Shown: positions 12,001-25,097, counted from the first letter of the stretch. The stretch: DNA of 64,000 nucleotides from Anthostomella pinea (GCA_963556695.1 CAUWAG010000007.1:2170001-2234000), one strand, 5' to 3'. Notes: a model not told the origin generated them from the letters alone. Translations and numbers: made by a program.

Positions 12001-14257
12001 CGGCAATGAAGCCCACGCCAGATGCAAAGAAGCGAACCCGACTTCATCGTGCAGACTTCGCGATCCACAGGCGATTGGAGGCAAACTGCCGCTTCCGTTA
12101 TTCATCAAGAAATATGATTTACCATGAGTCATGGATGGTAACAGCGTGCGCAATGCCGGTTCGGACTGACCTTTACTCCATGTCGCCTAGGCTTTCGCTG
12201 CTCATCAGCCTCGCTGCAGCTTTACAGCGACTCCCCAGCCTGTCAAACAAGCATCCCTTGTCGGTCGGTCAAATAGGATGGTCCATATCGTTTTGATTTG
12301 CAGACAGAAGCAGCGATGATCCCGCCAGTATGGATCACCTGTCGGATGCTAGTGTGACATGGAACGGCCTGCTCTTGAGACACGCGCCAACGATATTGCT
12401 GCGTGTTCACTGTACACGAGGCTAGTGTTATCAGTAGGGTTCTTCGAGACGAATCCACAGTAGGGCTTTCAGCACGAGCCAATAGTTCCGAAGCAACGTG
12501 GTGCGAGGAAACATATTCGGTGATACAAGTAGGTCAATGGCCGGGTTTCTGGAGAGCAAGGTGATAAGTCTGCAGTTGTTATAAAGATTTCCGCTGTGAT
12601 GAAAGGAGATCCAGCCAAACGGAATGGGCAGATGCTCATTGTAACGGTCCAGTGGGTGATGCACGGATAGCAGTATGCAGACTCGTCCAAGTGATGGCGA
12701 TCAGGCCGGTGAACCAGAGTGTGCCAAGTGAGGGTACGTACGGGTACACCGCGGGTAATCCTTCCAATATCGAGAAGTTTCTTCTCACTTTGCTTCTTCA
12801 CCTCTTCCCTCACGGTATCTCCTTTCTTGGCACAAATAAGAAAGTCGACAGACCTGCGTGAATATCCCAGGACAAGCAAATTCAATGACGGATCGGGAGA
12901 CGCTATAGCGGATGCTTTGCGAGACTCGGATGCGTCGCAGTTGATAACATGTGAGGGTGATCGCTTCCCAGTGGAGATGGTGGTCCGGGATCTCATCTTG
13001 CAGATCTAGTCAGATCTAAGGGCTGGCACAAACCAGGTTATAATGATACATGCCGTGCGCATGTCTCCGGATTATCATTCGATGAACATCTGCTTCTGGC
13101 CGACAGAGAAAAGAAAGACATGTTCGGCATGCCGCAGACATGAAGGGCCGAGTTCGGCAAGAGAGCCGTCAGACTTTACGATCAGCAAGCGTAGAAGCCT
13201 GGTGAGTTACTCACCTAGGTGATGACTTCTTGATCGACGGCTGGGGCATCTGCTGTATGGACTGCCATCCCATGCCGCGCGACCGGAACCTGGTAAGGGT
13301 GGTAGCAGGCGGGAGTGGCAGGTCTCCAGCAGATGAACTCTACTAGGTAGCATGTCTGTAATCTGCGAACATCAGAATGTGACACGGCGTGAAAGCCAGA
13401 GAGCCTCGTCACCCGTCACCCGGTAGACGGCCCGCTTCACATTGCTGAATCGGACGAGTCACAGCTGACAAGTGACGGCGCAACTCTTGATAATTCTCCG
13501 GTGCAACACAGCGAAGCATTCACGATTTTCGAGATTGGTTGGGAGTGACGTAGGTAGGCAAGATCGCTGCGTTGATGTCTGACATGCCAGGGAACAAGTA
13601 GATAGTTGACATATCACAAAATACATGAGTCTCTGACCGTAGAATGCAAGCTGCAAGCAGCGAGCCGGCTTGATATTGGGCATTAATTGGGGTGGTTCAG
13701 CAACAGGTCGACTGGCAGAATCTTGCAGGACGGGTGAGATTTTGATTTTGGCTTGGAAGGTACAAATCTGGGGAATTGGCACCGTGCACTGCAGCCACTC
13801 CCGTCCCGCATGGAGCTAGGAGTCGGGGTGTGGGTATCTGCTTCAAGGGGTATCCCTAGACAGTCCCACCTGCAGCCCTCGGGGCCGAGTGTCTTTAGCG
13901 CAGTCCCGGCAGAACTAAGCCCCGGATCCGGAGGTCGGCTTTAGCCTCCAGCTGAAACCCGGTCTTGGCCCACAGTGGAGTCACAGTTCAACGGCAACCT
14001 GGGGTTTGGAGCCGCCATGATACCTCGGCATCTCGACTTGCCCCTACTGCTCAGTGCTTACTCACTCATGTGACCTGTTCGCCGATGGCCTTACTCTCAT
14101 CCTCACTTCATATTGCTTTATACTTCGCTCTATCATATCGGTTCGATTTTGCCGCTCTTCTACAACTGCTGTCACACTGCATTGTTTGAGAACAGTGATC
14201 ATTCACACGCCCCGTGTATAATCAACAACATACCACAGCCCGGACCCAACCGCCAGG
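9090..14257. other. Five-kilobase gene-poor region
   Basis: No protein family could be recognised on either strand between the dsRBD gene and the nitronate monooxygenase. Open frames of 100-175 codons occur (for example 9952-10464 and 12469-12996, both minus). They lack domain character, show no conserved splice pattern and are overlapped by equal-length frames on other strands. Local features are a C-run near 10004-10013, a short palindrome GGTGAGTTACTCACC near 13201, and a GC-rich block at 13780-13980 that probably belongs to the promoter of the downstream oxidase gene. Non-coding RNA cannot be excluded. Confidence 0.35.
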
Positions 14258-15390
14258 ATGCCATTTAACACCGAGCTCACCCGCCGACTGGGCATCAAGA
14301 TCCCCGTCGTACAAGGCGGCATGCAGCATGTGGGATATGCTGAGATGGCCGCTGCCGTATCGAACGCCGGAGGGTTGGGTATACTCACAGCACTGACTCA
14401 GCCCACACCCGAGGACCTGAGGAATGAGATCCAGCGCTGCAGGAAGATGACCAAGAACCCCTTCGGCGTCAACATCACGCTGCTGCCTGCCCTTGCGCCC
14501 CCAGACTACGGCGCCTACGCCCAAGTCGTCATCGACGAGGGTATCAAGATCGTCGAGACCGCCGGCAATAGCCCCGGTCCAGTCATCTCCAAGCTGAAAA
14601 AGGCCGGCATCATCATTCTCCACAAGTGTACTACCATCAGACACGCACAGAGCGCCATAAAGCTCGGCGTCGACTTCCTCTCCATAGACGGCTTTGAGTG
14701 CGCGGGGTGAGTAACCGTTGCCCAACCTTTGCCTGACATTCTCTAGCTTCGCGTCATCGCTGACTCTCTCGTGACGCCGGTGAAGACACGTGGGCGAGTC
14801 AGACATCACCAATTTCATCCTGCTCAGCAAAGCACGTCAGACTCTAAAGGTGCCTTTTATCGCATCGGGAGGCTTCGCAGACGGTCAGGGCTTAGCGGCT
14901 GCGCTGTGTCTCGGTGCTGAGGGCATCAACATGGGTACACGTTTCATGTGCACGGTCGAGGCGCCCATCCATCAGAAGATCAAGGAAGAGATCGTCAACG
15001 CCCAAGAGACCGATACGGCCCTGGTCATGCGGAGGTGGACAAACACCACCCGGCTGTACCGCAACAAAGTGACTGACCAGATCGTCAAGATTGAGAAGGA
15101 GACCAAGACGGGAGAGTTCGCAGAGATCGCCCCGTTGGTAAGCGGAAAGCGAGGTCGGCAAGTCTTCTTGAATGGTGACCCGGAATTCGGCGTGAGTTGC
15201 ACAGTGACGACATTCCTCTTGCGTTTGAACGCTAACCATGACATGTTGATAGGTATGGACTGCTGGGCAGGTCATAGGCCTCATCCACGATATCCCGACA
15301 TGTGACGAGCTTGTCAAGAGGATCGAGAAGGACGCGGAGGAAACGTTGACCGCAAAGCTCTCTCTGGCCAATCCGAAGAGCAAATTGTAG
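14258..15390 (+). CDS. Nitronate monooxygenase (2-nitropropane dioxygenase family)
   Basis: An FMN-dependent TIM-barrel enzyme that oxidises alkyl nitronates (such as propionate 3-nitronate) to carbonyl compounds and nitrite. Exons 14258-14706, 14786-15191 and 15253-15390 (introns 79 and 61 nt) give 330 residues. Visible family marks are the N-terminal KIPVVQGGMQHVGYAEMAAAVSNAGGLG flavin/substrate loop, FGVNITLLPAL, and ECAGHVGE, whose His is the family's catalytic base and which is reconstituted across intron 1. The phosphate-binding stretch is GGFADGQGLAAALCLGAEGINMGTRF. The C-terminus SKL* resembles a PTS1 tripeptide, suggesting peroxisomal location. That location is an inference from the last three residues. 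Confidence 0.93.
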
Positions 15391-17884
15391 ACTGCATGTC
15401 GCCTTGGTCCTACTCCTTTAATGTACAAGCTTTCCATTGGACTAGTGGCGTTATGGCAGATCCTCTTTTTCCAGTCGGGTTTCGATTTTCTTGCGAGCAT
15501 CTGCCTCAGTAGAGCGCGTGCACTTCGCGCCGTGGGTTGACAGAACTCAATTCAACCAATTCGTGCGAGTACTAGTGACAGCGCGAGAGTACGGCAACAC
15601 ACAGACTGAGATCATTCAGCTGGGTATTGTGATCCATATTGACACTTATTAACATGCCCATTTCATCTAAATTACATCATGAACGGGCCATGCGACTTGG
15701 GCAACCCCCCTTTCAGGAGGCCGACACCCCAGCGAGCGACCAGGACTGACAACAGCCCATCTCTGCCATCCATTGGCGACCGTGAGATTACACCAAGGTT
15801 CCAACAGCTTTCATGCTCCATGAGTGACGGCACATCATCCGTCTAGTCACAGTTCTCCCTTCCTCGCATATGTGTCTGAGTCCCGAATCCATCAACCGGC
15901 TCGTTAACACTGGGATGCCTTCAGGATAGAGAGCAATTCGCGTCAGACAAGTATGATGATGATTCATGTTCTCATTGAGCCATCGTTACGTAGCATTCGG
16001 ACTGGTGAGACTGCGGAGCGAGCGCCATGGAGACTGATTCGTACATCGATCCCTCACCACCCACCGCCCAGTACCACCAACAAGCCACTAGAGCCATGAG
16101 GTAGCTCCTGAAGTATCCAAGTAGTAGGCTCGACACAGCTTGCGAACCTGCGAGGCAGTCGAGTGACTGTTCCGCGAAGAAGCTGACTATAATAACCCCT
16201 GAATAGCTGATGCATGCAGTGCAAACTACACTGTCGACCGTCTGCCTGCTAACACGGACGTGTATCTCGTCGTACGAGTGGCGTCCCTTCGTGGCAGAAC
16301 TAACACACCGCTCACACGGCCTCTCCTCGCACGCGTTGGAAAGACCAGGCTGCCCTGGTTGCTACAGGGGCACCAATGCTGCCAGAAGGCTATCCGCCCT
16401 CATTTTTTCGCGACCTTGTCTGTGATTAACCTGTTGATATGCCGCAGTCTGTCATGTGATATCTGAATATGCTTAGTGAGTAAGAGATCATGCTCTCATA
16501 CATATCCAGGTAGCTAGCTGATTAGACATGAGTCAGATTCTCAGCCAAGTGGTGTTTTGAGACGGGTTTTATGCGAGTAACGATCACAGTCCGTCTACCC
16601 TTAGCTTGGACCGACCCTCGACCACGAAAAAGCCCAGACCTCCCCAGTCCAGTCACTCGTCCGCCAAGACGACGAGCTCCTGCGCGACAAGCGCCAACCG
16701 CCAATCGCCAATAGCAAGAACAGGAAGCGCATGGACAGTGGTTATTGTGGGTAATACACAATTCCACTAGGTCGTGGTTGCTGGTCTGACGGTCTGCATC
16801 GAGCTCAGGCCGGCGAAGATCGCACCGTGCTCGTATCTGCGACTAACTTATGTGCTCGAGCAAAGTCGTGCTCTGACAGTGGCGGAAAACTGTGACGGCG
16901 TGAGAGATAGCTTCGTGCGATTCGCTCAGGGCTCTGCCTCTCGAGACGAGAGTGGAATGGCTGCTCGATGCCACACCATCCATCCACCTTTGCATACTTA
17001 TGGGACGAAGATGACGGCATCATCGGCGAGGACGAGTTCGTAGAGCTTCTGGTGCAGCCTCATCATACCAGGTCGTGGTCACGCATGCGGTTGACACCAG
17101 AAGCCAAGATTATCTCTCCAATCGAAAACCGCAGGTCAAGCTAAAGTCCTACCTACCAGACGACATCGAGAAGCACTTTGACCTGTACATACATTCCTTG
17201 CGCGCGCTGATTTACAGTGGCGGGAAGAGAAAGTCCGAAGACTTGGATCGTCTGGAAGAGGCGGCACAAAAGCTTACATATGGAGGCACTTTAGCTTTAC
17301 CGTTTCCATCCGACCTTAACCATGCCGACCGAAATCGCTGATGCTGGCGAGCTCAAATGGGGGCCATTGACAACGAAAAATGGCTGCTGGTTCTCCACAT
17401 GACATGACATCTCGCTCCTGCACTAAGATGACATTTAGCGAAGCAAGCGACGAGGACGTTCGTGCAGTGTTAGATAACGTTACTGCCAACGGTCTTGCCG
17501 TGCGACGAGGAGGTGTCAAGCTGAATGTGCTTGCTGTTGCTCATCTCCGTCTTCAATGGTCTGACTGACTACGAACGACGATTCCCTGGGGATTGGATGC
17601 GTTCAGACTTGGCCAGATCTCAACCTCAGTCTGACCATGGTCGTCAGCGTTGCTGAAAGGGGCTTACTTGATTGCGAGCCACTTCAGGGGAGGACCCGGA
17701 CAACTCACTCTCGAGAGGCTGGGCATCCATCGTACAAGGTAAAGGAAGGACTTGGCCTAGTTGTACATAACAGAGCGGTCGGGTAACCATCGATACGATC
17801 CGCGAGCTGGATCCAGACGATGGTTACTCTACAGACTAGTACTCTGATTGCCCTCTGACCGAGACCTCTCGGGCTTGTGTATGA
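15391..17884. other. Intergenic, with a possible coding relic
   Basis: About 2.5 kb. The left part (15.4-16.8 kb) shows nothing recognisable. The right part includes a stretch with coding-like composition, described separately (16990-17570). No tRNA or repeat family is seen. Confidence 0.35.
16990..17568 (+). pseudogene. Possible decayed protein-coding relic
   Basis: Protein-like segments occur in shifting plus-strand frames. One is acidic, DEDDGIIGEDEFVELLVQP, from about 17007. A charged helical segment, SYLPDDIEKHFDLYIHSLRA, ends near 17210 and continues as KRKSEDLDRLEEAAQKLTYG. After a stop come GELKWGPLTTKNGCWFS and MTFSEASDEDVRAVLDNVTA. No single frame joins them and I could not build a consistent exon model. 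I do not recognise the family. It may be a degraded gene or chance. Confidence 0.25.
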
Positions 17885-18922
17885 TCACCTCGCCTCGTCC
17901 CGCCATACACCTTCACCTAAAGCCATAGACCCCAAAGCCGCCTCAGCAGCACCCCTAACCTCCTCATCCGCACTCCCCCCAGCCAACTCCCCCAGGCGTC
18001 TCTCCCAGAACACCCACCGCGTAGCCCCGTCCTCAAACCGCCTCGCTCCATCCGGCATGCTCCGCCGCGTCCAGTCCCTCAATCCGTCTCTTACTACGAC
18101 CAAATCATAAACCTCGCGTACGTTGTACTGGAACAGGAAGGCTACGGCGGGGATGTGGAAGTCGAGCACGACCTGGTCGTACGCCACGGCCTCGTTCGGC
18201 GCGACGACTTGTTGTGCATCATCGCTCCCGTCGACGTCCTTCTTGTCCGTCTCGAGTGCGCAGATGACGGTCCGGATCATCTGCCTGCTCATCCCCATGA
18301 CGTGCCGTGCCACGAGCTGCGCCTCGATATCCCTGATCTTGAGGTAGAGACGGCGCGCCAAGGCCCGGGCAGCTGCGTCCGGACACTGCCGGCAGATCTG
18401 GCCCGGCTGTAGATCGTCGGGCCAGCTCAGGGCGAAGTAGGGGAAGCCGCTCCATGAGAGTGCATCTCCATGTTCATCACCGATAACTTCGCCCTTGTGG
18501 ATCTTATCCGGGATCCTAGCGATGGCGTCCAGGAGCGCGAGGAGATCGGCTATGCGTTCACACGGCCACTCGATGAGCGCGGTGATGAGTACGAACCATA
18601 GGCCGTTCGACGCCAAGATGCCATCGGAATAGCCGCCGAGGTCCGGCACGGACGAGGTTGAGATGGGGCGGGTGATGTCATGAGCTGTTTCCTCTGCGTC
18701 TGTGTCGCCGTCGTGGAATGCTTTTAGTATGTTGACCTCGTCGACGAGCCAGCGGCGGAGAGATGGGTCGTCCTTCTCGACATGGCGCTGCTTTTGCCGG
18801 TCGAACCAGGCGGGATCAAGGTGGTGCTGGCCGTCGTCTTGGGGTAGTTTGAAACGGTTGTAGAAGTGGTGTGCTGGATCGGCGGGGACTCCGCGACGTC
18901 CGGTGAGCTTAACGATGGGCAT
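17885..18922 (-). CDS. Conserved fungal protein of unknown function, DUF3632-like
   Basis: A single-exon frame of 345 residues starting MPIVKLTGRRGVPADPAHHF. The central part has the pattern LWFVLITALIEWPCERIADLLALLDAIARIPD, then GFPYFALSWPDD and a long helical segment with conserved Trp/Arg spacing. It ends in an Ala/Glu-rich tail. This layout (helical, W-rich, 'lW.l..al.e.p...i..Ll..l..I') resembles the fungal DUF3632 family, which has no known activity. No signal peptide or membrane segment is seen, so it is probably cytosolic or nuclear. The family call is from memory of pattern only; the reading frame itself is well supported by length and composition. Confidence 0.6.
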   Translation of the reverse strand: MPIVKLTGRRGVPADPAHHFYNRFKLPQDDGQHHLDPAWFDRQKQRHVEKDDPSLRRWLVDEVNILKAFHDGDTDAEETAHDITRPISTSSVPDLGGYSDGILASNGLWFVLITALIEWPCERIADLLALLDAIARIPDKIHKGEVIGDEHGDALSWSGFPYFALSWPDDLQPGQICRQCPDAAARALARRLYLKIRDIEAQLVARHVMGMSRQMIRTVICALETDKKDVDGSDDAQQVVAPNEAVAYDQVVLDFHIPAVAFLFQYNVREVYDLVVVRDGLRDWTRRSMPDGARRFEDGATRWVFWERRLGELAGGSADEEVRGAAEAALGSMALGEGVWRDEAR

Positions 18923-20170
18923 CGTGGTGAGTGAGGGTTGACGTGTTCGGGTCTTGCTACTGTCAGTTCTAGTCGGAGTGTGACGGACCGGGACGAACTT
19001 CGAGACGGCGCTTCCATCCGTGGTGGCAACATGGAGCCATTAGTCCCCGAAGGCCTCGCTAGTAGGACCCATAGGTGCTACAAGTTGCTGCCTGGCCAAA
19101 CGTCATAGCCGACCACCGATATACTGCCATCTCACATGCAACAACCAGCCTAATAGTCATAAAACGCGGGAAAGGAAAGCTGTGGCAGCTCGGGGCGATC
19201 GGTGGCTATTATCATTAAGGCTCCCCGTCCTTCCCGAAAAGTTACAACCATTATGGTTTGCTATATTAACAGTAGAGATCCCAATAAACTTATCTATCGT
19301 TCGTTAGCAAAACTCATCAGCACCGCTAACACATACTATAAGACCTACCAGGTCCGTCGTCAATCGCCCTTTGCATTCCCAGCCGGGGTTGCAGGGCCAG
19401 GAATTGGTCTTCGTAGAAAACCCACCCACCCCCCTTACTTACCCCGGCCCGAGTGCTGCGGCCGGGGTGCGCTCCCCTGCATACCTAGCATAGGTTGGTT
19501 GGCTGCCATGAGGCCACGAGAAACAGGGGGCTGGCTGACCTGATCAAGCGCTCGTTGTTAGGAAACGATGGCATGACGTGTCGTACTACAGCGTCTGTTG
19601 TTAGGGACTGAGTTCGACGTCATGCAACATCCACACACCTCCTCCAGCCTGTTGAACTACTTCGGAAAGAAAATAAACAACAATGAATCTCGTGTCGAGC
19701 GTGAAAGTGCCAGCCAGGGGCTACAGACCCTAATGTATATGGAACAGCATTCCTTACATGAGCAGATCACGAGACACCATCCCACGCAGGCAAACCACTT
19801 CGGTAGCTTACCCGCTCGCTGCTATTTATCTCCTGTTTTGTGTCTATGCTGTGTACAAGCATATCAGTCAAACCCACTATGCGCTATCCACACAGGTCCA
19901 TGTGGGATGTCTCTCTAGCTAGTCACTGACGAGCATTTTCCTTCTCTCTCACCGCAGTGCTCTAATCTTATAGATAGGCATATTCTATCATACCCCACTC
20001 ATCTTGGTGTTTCTCACGGCAGATCTCATAGGTAGCAGCATTTCTGTCAGCTTACCCAACATCTGGAGAACTCTAGACAAGATCTAAAGACACAAATATC
20101 GCCGGGAAAATTCGCGCCTATCCGCTCGTCGTGGTCGGCAGACATGCGTCCCACTGTCGGACGGTCTGCG
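18923..20170. other. Intergenic, between the DUF3632-like promoter and the PAN2 3' end
   Basis: About 1.25 kb. The 19.2-19.35 kb part is locally AT-rich, with a TTAACAGTAGAGATC-type sequence reminiscent of transposon relics. The 19.37-19.50 kb part is GC-rich with CCGGGGT/CCCCGGCC complementarity. No gene or complete repeat was found. Confidence 0.35.
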
Positions 20171-23100
20171 CTATCCGAAGTTCAGCCCTTTAAGCGGAGT
20201 GGAACCGGGAGTAGCAGTTCCTCCCGGCCTTCGTACCGGCGTCGAGGGACCGTGACCTGGTGCTCCATCCACGGGCGGGGTGTCCGTCCTCGGGACGTCA
20301 GCACCAGTCCTCCTAGGGGCCTTGAAGTTGCATGCCGATCCCGTGACGTATATCTCCCGCAATATCGTCTCCAGTATGCCTGCCTCGCTGTACTCCTGGT
20401 ATTTCCGGTACAGCCGCAGCGCCGTCCTCGCGTCCTCGATGGAGTCGTGCGTGTCCTTCTGGATCTCTTCCCTTAGCACAGCATAAGCGAGGAACTGCAG
20501 ACTCAGCTTCCTAAGGCGTTCTTTGATGAAGAAGAGAGTACTAGTGTCGATCACCTGCGACTTCGGCACGTGAATATTGATGACCCGGAAGTCCCCGCTG
20601 AGGCCATGACCGAGGAACTTGCAGCCAAGGTTGAGAAGGATCCATATCTTCTTGTACGCGATCTTCAATGGTACCAGGTTGTGTCCCCTTGGGTTCGTCA
20701 CGTCCAGATCCTCTTCGGTGATGCCCGAATAGGAGGTCAAGTAGTTGTGGACCTTCTCCTTAATAGTGATATAGTCGTCAATGAAAGGAATACCTTCATC
20801 CATACCACCGCCTCGAACGATGGAGACTCTGGCCAATGCGTGGAATATGGGTCGGATGATCTGTGCATCACCATCGGAATGCACCTCCATTTCAGACTGC
20901 GAAATCTGCACAAACTCGGTATCTATCGCAATGAGAGTATCCGGCCCAGCCGGCTCAGACGGCTCCAGCGTACGATAGGGTTTGTCTGCTCTATCAGGCC
21001 TTTGATAGGAGCATTAGTAACAGTTGTCACAGGGCGATGGTGGTACTTACTGTAGATCGAGATATAATAGCCTGTCATCGAGGTTCTTTTTCCAGCTCGA
21101 GTCGAGCTGGTTATTGGCGGTCTTGACCTGATATGTGAGGACAGACGGTGTCTTCCAGGTTGTGTTGAATGTCAAAGCCTCCTGGGAAGAGATCGGCTGC
21201 ACGTGGAAATCATTGAACATATACCATTGGCTTTGCCCGGGAGCCACCGGTGCCGAGTGTGCAACTGGATAAAGGTCAACTTCTCCATGTGTCGGGTTAT
21301 TCGATAAGCTCACCAGGACTTACCGTTCGCCATTGCGACAAGGTGGGACTCGTGCTGCAGACCGCCCTCGATGTTGACGACTAAACCAGTCAGGGAATAC
21401 ACCTTGATGTTATGCCTCCCGCGTTGCAAGTGCAATTTCAAGTCCTCCCCTTCATAACAGAAGAACTGGCCGTTGCCCGCAATAATCCCGATCTCTTCCG
21501 GCAGCCAGCCTGGTGTAGCCCAAAGGCGGCGATGAGCGTTACCATTGATCGCACTATTGATTGCAGTCGTAAGCATCAAAACATCCGGGATCCTTTGAAC
21601 AGTCTTCCTGCTGGCCAGCGCCTGATACTTGAGGCAGTTGCTGCACCAGCCCTTGTTGGTCGTTTCACGCTCTAAACTAATCTTGATGATTTGAGAGAAT
21701 GTCGAGCTCCGCGGCCGTGGGTTACGGGGTTCAGGATTCTAATACCCGTGAGTCTTAAAAATAGTGATCCCGGATGCACCATACTCACATTGAGAGGGTA
21801 GATCATATCAGTTACCATACTCGCCTCAGATCTGGTGGTTTCTATCCTACAGTTCATACACCTGATGGAGTTTACTGCGGACATGCGAAATAACTGGAAA
21901 ACGTCAGTTGGCGTCGCTATTATCCGATGCGAGAGGCAGAATAGATCAATTACCTCTTCGAAAGTCTTGGACTGAGGTGCCTCAGCATCAGAGCTTTCGT
22001 CGTTCCTGGCCATCTTATTGTAGTTAACGGACATCCTTTCGAGGAGGAATTTCGCAAGGTGCTGTAACATCGTAGTGCGAGAGTGGAGCACGAGAGGCGC
22101 GCTGTCGAGTAACCCTGCCTGGCTCGCTGTTCGTAGGTGTCAGCAAATATCTATAACCCGTTGGCGAAGCTATTGACTTACCCTGTGGATGGTAGCTTAG
22201 GGTCTTCGTCAAATTGTATGCCTGGCAGGGCTCTCCTTCTGCTTTATGGAGCATGTCAAAGAGGAAGCCCGACTCGCACAGGAGACATAGCTCATCGACG
22301 CAAGCTGTAGCCGCATGTTGCAAAGCAATATTCCGGATCAGGGGAGTATAGTGCATCACTTGAAGGAGTGAGTTTGCATATGCGTTGACAATGTGATTCT
22401 GCAGGCCCGAGTACTGTGTCTTGTTGAAGTATCTAAGCTTGCGTATTAGCGTATGCTCAGCAGACCGACCTCGTTAGCTTACCCGAAATCGAAGTCGCCA
22501 ATGCCAAACCTGCTGTACTTAATCTCAATAGTCCGATACAGTTCGGGCACTTCGGCCTTGCGACACTCCAGATTGGCATCGTGCGAGACTTGTGGAAACT
22601 CTGGAATGGTTTCTTCCGGCGCTGGTGTCCCTGCTGGCGAGTTGGCCAGATCCCTAGCCTTCTCGCTCAGGAATCTTGGTGGTCTCAGGCGACTCTTGGG
22701 ACTCTCGCTGCTACGGGTGTCCTCGACCTGGTTTCTGAGTTGTGGACGGATGTTCTTGCCCCAATAGCCCCATTCTCTTTCTTGAAGAGTCGATAATACC
22801 TGGGGATCGATCTTGACGGGCGGAGCACCGACCGAGGTCACCATGTTCTCAGGCCATGCTGAGAGCAACGTCTCCCGGTAGAACGGCATGCCAATAGAGC
22901 TCAATGGGCTGGTTCTCTCGTCAGTACAAGACATGTCGGCAGCGCCCGCTGGAGCTAGACTTACGTGTCAAGAGAGTCAATGCCAATTCGTGCGGCACTG
23001 GCAGTGGCATCGGCATACTCTATAGGCGTGGCAAGATCTGTGAAGTGGAGCTTGTTCGGTGACCCCAAGAGGTGGATATTGCATTCCACATCTGCCATGG

Positions 23101-24151
23101 CTACTGCTTCTCCGGATGATGCTATCTCAATCATGGACACATACGATTGACAGTTCGCCTGATGGATATTACTGGTGTTGGGGTTCATCAGGTCGACCAC
23201 TTGCATCTGACCCAGCTGGGTCACGACGATGGTGGTGGTGGACATTCTGGGATGCATCCGAACGTAGGAAGCGCCCGCTGGGAAGGGGATAGGAGACATG
23301 GAGACCATATTCTTTAGGTCGAACACGTTGACGAAGGGGTCCGGTATGTAGTGGCCCTGTTGACGCAAGGAGTAGCCGCACGTTACTATGAAGTCGTGTT
23401 GGGCGTCCATGTCATTCAGCGCGGAGGTATGCGGCTGCCATATCTTGAGGACCTGGAACGTTATCGGATCGAGAATGTGGACAGCACCTGTCGGCGTGGC
23501 AGCACATATATATCGGCTCCTTCGCATGCTGCTGTACTGGTGTCCCGTCGATACCTAGTAGTGGCCGGCTGTCAGCAATCGAACATTACCTGTCCACGGC
23601 GGAGGCCGTACTTGTTTGGTCACCTCCCCCTTGTTCGTGTCAATGACGAACATCTTGTATTGCTCGCCCGCGACCAGAATCTCGGTGGTACCCCTGGATG
23701 TAAAGCTCATGCAACGTAACGCTGTGAAATCTTCATGTCTATGGATGGCGCGAATAAGCATTCATGCCGGGACTCGACTCGCAGCTGTCAATGCGCACCT
23801 GATTGACCACAATGGTAGACCCCGGCGGTTCGCCATGTGCACGCCGCGGGGGCCGAGGGACACGACGCCCTTGTCGTTGAACAATATTTGTCGGACGGCG
23901 CCATCTTGGGACGGATGTATTCGGAATGATGTGTAGGGCTGCAGCTTGTTGCCATAAAAGGACATTACTCGACCGAACCCGTTGCCGGTCCAGAGCAGCT
24001 CCTGGTTGGTATCGAAGGCTAAGACGGTGGGAGGTGTCGGATTACCCATGGGGCCCGGAGGCGGATGCGCTATCCGGGCGACCTACGAACAAAGGTATAC
24101 AGGTCAGCCTCAGTTAGAGTTCACGCATGAAGCTTGCGCATCCATCTCCAT
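20171..24151 (-). CDS. PAN2: PAN2, catalytic subunit of the PAN2-PAN3 poly(A) deadenylase
   Basis: Shortens mRNA poly(A) tails in the cytoplasm with PAN3. Eleven exons on the minus strand: 24151-24125, 24082-23799, 23738-23612, 23554-22965, 22908-22483, 22432-22182, 22126-21954, 21893-21789, 21738-21324, 21264-21051 and 20999-20171. All phases close, giving 1146 residues. The N-terminal third is a WD40-type propeller (TVLAFDTNQELLWTGNGFGRVMSF, SRYICAATPTGAVHILDP). The middle is a catalytically dead ubiquitin-hydrolase fold, with NAYANSLLQ where active enzymes have Cys, plus Cys pairs (CMNC, CSNC). The C-terminal DEDD exonuclease has AIDTEFV (D about 897, E about 899), GHGLSGDFR and HDSIEDARTALRLY. 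The first exon is only 27 nt and its 42-nt intron is short, so the start is the least certain part. Confidence 0.95.
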
Positions 24152-25097
24152 CGCCCATGCTGGAGGGACTGGCGGAAGGTGGACAATCTCAGTTTGGCGC
24201 GTCGCGAAGCCCTGCGATGCTGGGTGCTGGAGGTACTGACCTCGTCCCAATCTCCATCCATGTTGGCAACTGCTCATCGTCGACCCATAAAGATGGACGA
24301 GTTGGGTCGGGCGATCGCGTTGGTTGCTGGCGCTCTACACGCGGCGGGATGTCGATCTGGCCGTCCCTAGCTATAGGAAAGGCGGGCGGGCGGTGGGTGG
24401 TGGGAAAAGGACGTGTCCCGCGAATTGCCAAGCATCTGCTTGCTTTGACGTCGTCGCTGAAAGAGTGGAGTCCATTAAAGGACCCCTGCTTCGGAGTTAA
24501 GCTAGTCACCGCTGGTCACGACTTCTCACCACCCTCTTCACTACATATAAAGTGTCCATTCGATGTCATACACGAGTGTATTCACTGCCTGCAGTTTCGG
24601 ATGAACCCCATACCTCCAGGAGCCTACGATACATATAGGAAAACCAGGCACGTGCCCTTACCCTTGGTAGTCTAGATTGCTCACATTTTACATCGATGGC
24701 GACACCTCTACAGAAGAAAACATCAACACCGTGGTCTCGATTTCAAAGGAACAATCACATATACAACCATACACCTCAGGAGCTCAAGGAATCCTTAGGT
24801 ACATATTCTCATTCGTTCGGCACCAATCTATAGCATGTCCACCCTCGCCCTGACTCTGTCCACGGTGGAGAGCCACCATCAGTAAGTATTGAACACTCAT
24901 CCATTCCAACGTCCAAATTGTACAACCAGCTCCGACTATGAGCTATTCCAATCCCATCCCACACACGTTGCAGTGTGGTGTAGCGTAGTGCGTTTCGCTT
25001 CGGCCCGCCTTGGATGTCGTAGCCACGACATTGCCCGGAGTTGAGGATGGCCTACTGAGAGGTTTCAAGTCAAGAAATGCCAATGAAGCGCCTCGCT
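24152..25097. other. Intergenic: PAN2 promoter and PEPCK 3' flank
   Basis: About 950 bp between the PAN2 start and the PEPCK stop, both genes on the minus strand. A purine/GGGCGGGCGGTGGG block near 24380-24400 may be part of the PAN2 promoter. No further gene is seen. Confidence 0.4.

Noticed and set aside
12469..12996. 175-codon minus-strand frame in the gene-poor region
   Set aside because: No domain, no signal peptide, irregular composition and comparable frames on the other strand. Not enough to call a gene.
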